A stretch of 64,000 nucleotides of DNA, taken from positions 1-64,000 of the forward strand of contig NZ_ASWI01000004.1 in the NCBI RefSeq assembly GCF_000407565.1, written 5' to 3'. Numbering within the stretch: the first letter of the stretch is position 1; the number at the start of each line of letters is the position of its first letter. Position numbers and translations under genes: made by a program. Origin of the DNA: Enterococcus cecorum DSM 20682 = ATCC 43198. Lineage in GTDB: Bacteria; Bacillota; Bacilli; Lactobacillales; Enterococcaceae. Below the pieces are notes generated by a model. That model saw only the letters and a list, made by a program, of their open reading frames with translations, was not told the DNA's origin and made no database searches. Below are positions 62,997 to 64,000 of this stretch, one piece after another.

Positions 62997-64000
62997 ATGA
63001 CCAATAAACGTATTGGCAATCAAACTCCTACTCAATCGGTAATAATACCATATCAGAAAACTTTAAAAGACGAAGCTGTTAAGTACTATGAGCGTACCGG
63101 TTTAAAATGCTATGATTGGCAGAAAAATATGCTGGATGCAATTATGGCTATTGATGAAGATGGCTTGTGGGTACATCAAAAATTTGGCTACGCTATACCG
63201 CGTCGAAACGGTAAGACAGAGGTAATCTATATCAAGGAAATATGGGCTTTAGAAAAAGGATTAAATGTCTTACATACCGCTCACAGAATTAGTACTTCTC
63301 ATTCATCGTTTGAGAAAGTCAAGAAATACCTGGAAAAGTCAGGTTATGTAGACGGTACACATTTTAACTCCATCAAAGCTAAAGGGCAGGAACGTATTGA
63401 ACTTTACGAATCTGGTGGAGTTATCCAGTTCAGAACACGTACTTCTAGTGGCGGTCTTGGTGAAGGCTTTGACCTGTTGATTATTGACGAAGCACAAGAA
63501 TATACCACTGAACAAGAATCAGCTCTTAAATACACAGTTACCGACTCAGATAATCCACAAACTATTATGTGTGGAACGCCACCAACTCCTGTATCAAGTG
63601 GTACGGTATTTACAAGTTATCGTGATACAGTGCTATCCGGTGGAGCGAAATATTCTGGTTGGGCTGAGTGGTCGGTGGACAGTCAAAAGGATATTCATGA
63701 TGTGGATGCCTGGTATAATTCCAATCCTTCACTTGGTTACCATTTGTCCGAGAGAAAGATTGAAGCCGAATTGGGCGATGATAAACTGGACCACAATATT
63801 CAACGTTTGGGATACTGGCCAAAGTATAATCAGAAGTCGGCTATCACTAAAGGCGAATGGGATACTTTAAAAGTTAATGAATTACCAACATTTAATGGGC
63901 CGTTATTTGTTGGTATCAAATACGGAAATGACAATACCAACGTAGCGATGAGTGTAGCCGTACGAACGGATGATAATCGCATTTTTATCGAGACATTAGA
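62997..64000 (+). CDS. Terminase large subunit (partial, runs off the window)
   Basis: ATP-driven DNA packaging motor. Walker A region IPRRNGKTEVIY is near residue 80, and Walker B LLIIDEAQEY near 165. A conserved CGTPPTPVSSGTVF follows, and the DDKLDHNIQRLGYWPKY segment leads to the nuclease domain; 334 codons are in the window. ATG 62997 follows AAAGGGG. No small terminase gene precedes it, and it lies after portal and MuF rather than before them. Confidence 0.92.
   Translation, partial: MTNKRIGNQTPTQSVIIPYQKTLKDEAVKYYERTGLKCYDWQKNMLDAIMAIDEDGLWVHQKFGYAIPRRNGKTEVIYIKEIWALEKGLNVLHTAHRISTSHSSFEKVKKYLEKSGYVDGTHFNSIKAKGQERIELYESGGVIQFRTRTSSGGLGEGFDLLIIDEAQEYTTEQESALKYTVTDSDNPQTIMCGTPPTPVSSGTVFTSYRDTVLSGGAKYSGWAEWSVDSQKDIHDVDAWYNSNPSLGYHLSERKIEAELGDDKLDHNIQRLGYWPKYNQKSAITKGEWDTLKVNELPTFNGPLFVGIKYGNDNTNVAMSVAVRTDDNRIFIETL

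Larger units (their letters stand above)
47850..64000. mobile_element. Prophage, left part (integrated after queA)
   Basis: From the integrase at 48011 to the right edge all genes are of phage type in siphovirus order: integrase, lysogeny genes, switch, early genes, ArpU regulator, HNH, portal, MuF, terminase. The left junction lies between the queA stop (47836) and the terminator at 47958-48006; without the right end the attachment core cannot be fixed. The element continues beyond 64000. Confidence 0.93.

Noticed and set aside
63484..63870. 128-codon plus-strand ORF in the terminase region
   Set aside because: Out-of-frame shadow; the true frame from 62997 has the Walker motifs.

Overview
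The window is low-GC Gram-positive chromosome, most likely Enterococcus or a close relative. Pointers are the mevalonate-pathway operon for isoprenoids, the T-box leader in front of argS, the L20-type leader in front of infC-rpmI-rplT, strong AGGAGG ribosome sites, TATAAT promoters, and an ArpU-type prophage regulator. The species cannot be fixed from the sequence alone.

Layout. 1-168 is the right end of an IS200/IS605-type element that runs off the left edge. 278-4319 (minus) is the overlapping operon mvaK1-mvaD-mvaK2-fni. 4516-9835 holds a deoxynucleoside kinase, infC-rpmI-rplT, a small membrane protein, argS and argR. 10104-11983 holds rodA, an ArsC/Spx-like protein and a GcvH-like lipoyl protein. 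12127-16507 is a divergent ROK regulator and a lactose/cellobiose-type PTS operon that carries a TIM-barrel-like enzyme instead of a glycosidase. 17161-27917 is housekeeping (rsuA-like, HAD phosphatase, udk, DUF188, ddl, murF, ldh, cshA, acpS-alr-mazF). It is interrupted by a tnpB fossil (16800-17157), an unassigned structured RNA (about 19440-19640) and copies of an enterococcal-looking palindromic repeat. 27933-28371 is a run of three long imperfect palindromes. 29259-31097 is a complete IS605-type element (tnpA, tnpB, predicted omega RNA).

33909-41765 is a four-gene Wadjet (JetABCD) anti-plasmid defence operon of the DUF2397/DUF2398/DUF2399 type. It is followed by a P1B-type metal ATPase with PerR-like and Fur-like boxes upstream, a YhgE/Pip protein flanked by half copies of the palindromic repeat, and queA.

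From about 47850 to the right edge lies a prophage integrated after queA. The left arm has an integrase, a zinc-ribbon protein with a HEPN-like RxxxxH motif, a broken S24 repressor, a lipoprotein, an ImmA-like peptidase and the active-looking XRE repressor. Next come an operator-rich switch, Cro-like and antirepressor genes, a replication/recombination block with a truncated PD-(D/E)XK nuclease, ArpU, a tRNA-Arg(UCU), two HNH genes, a C-rich possible packaging site, an SPP1-Gp6-like portal, a MuF protein and the start of the large terminase.

The most unusual item is the MuF protein. It ends in an intact-looking ADP-ribosyltransferase domain (R, STS, QxE motifs) and is followed by a 54-codon ORF and a terminator, so it looks like a phage-borne polymorphic toxin cassette. 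All calls are from reading the sequence; no database search was possible.
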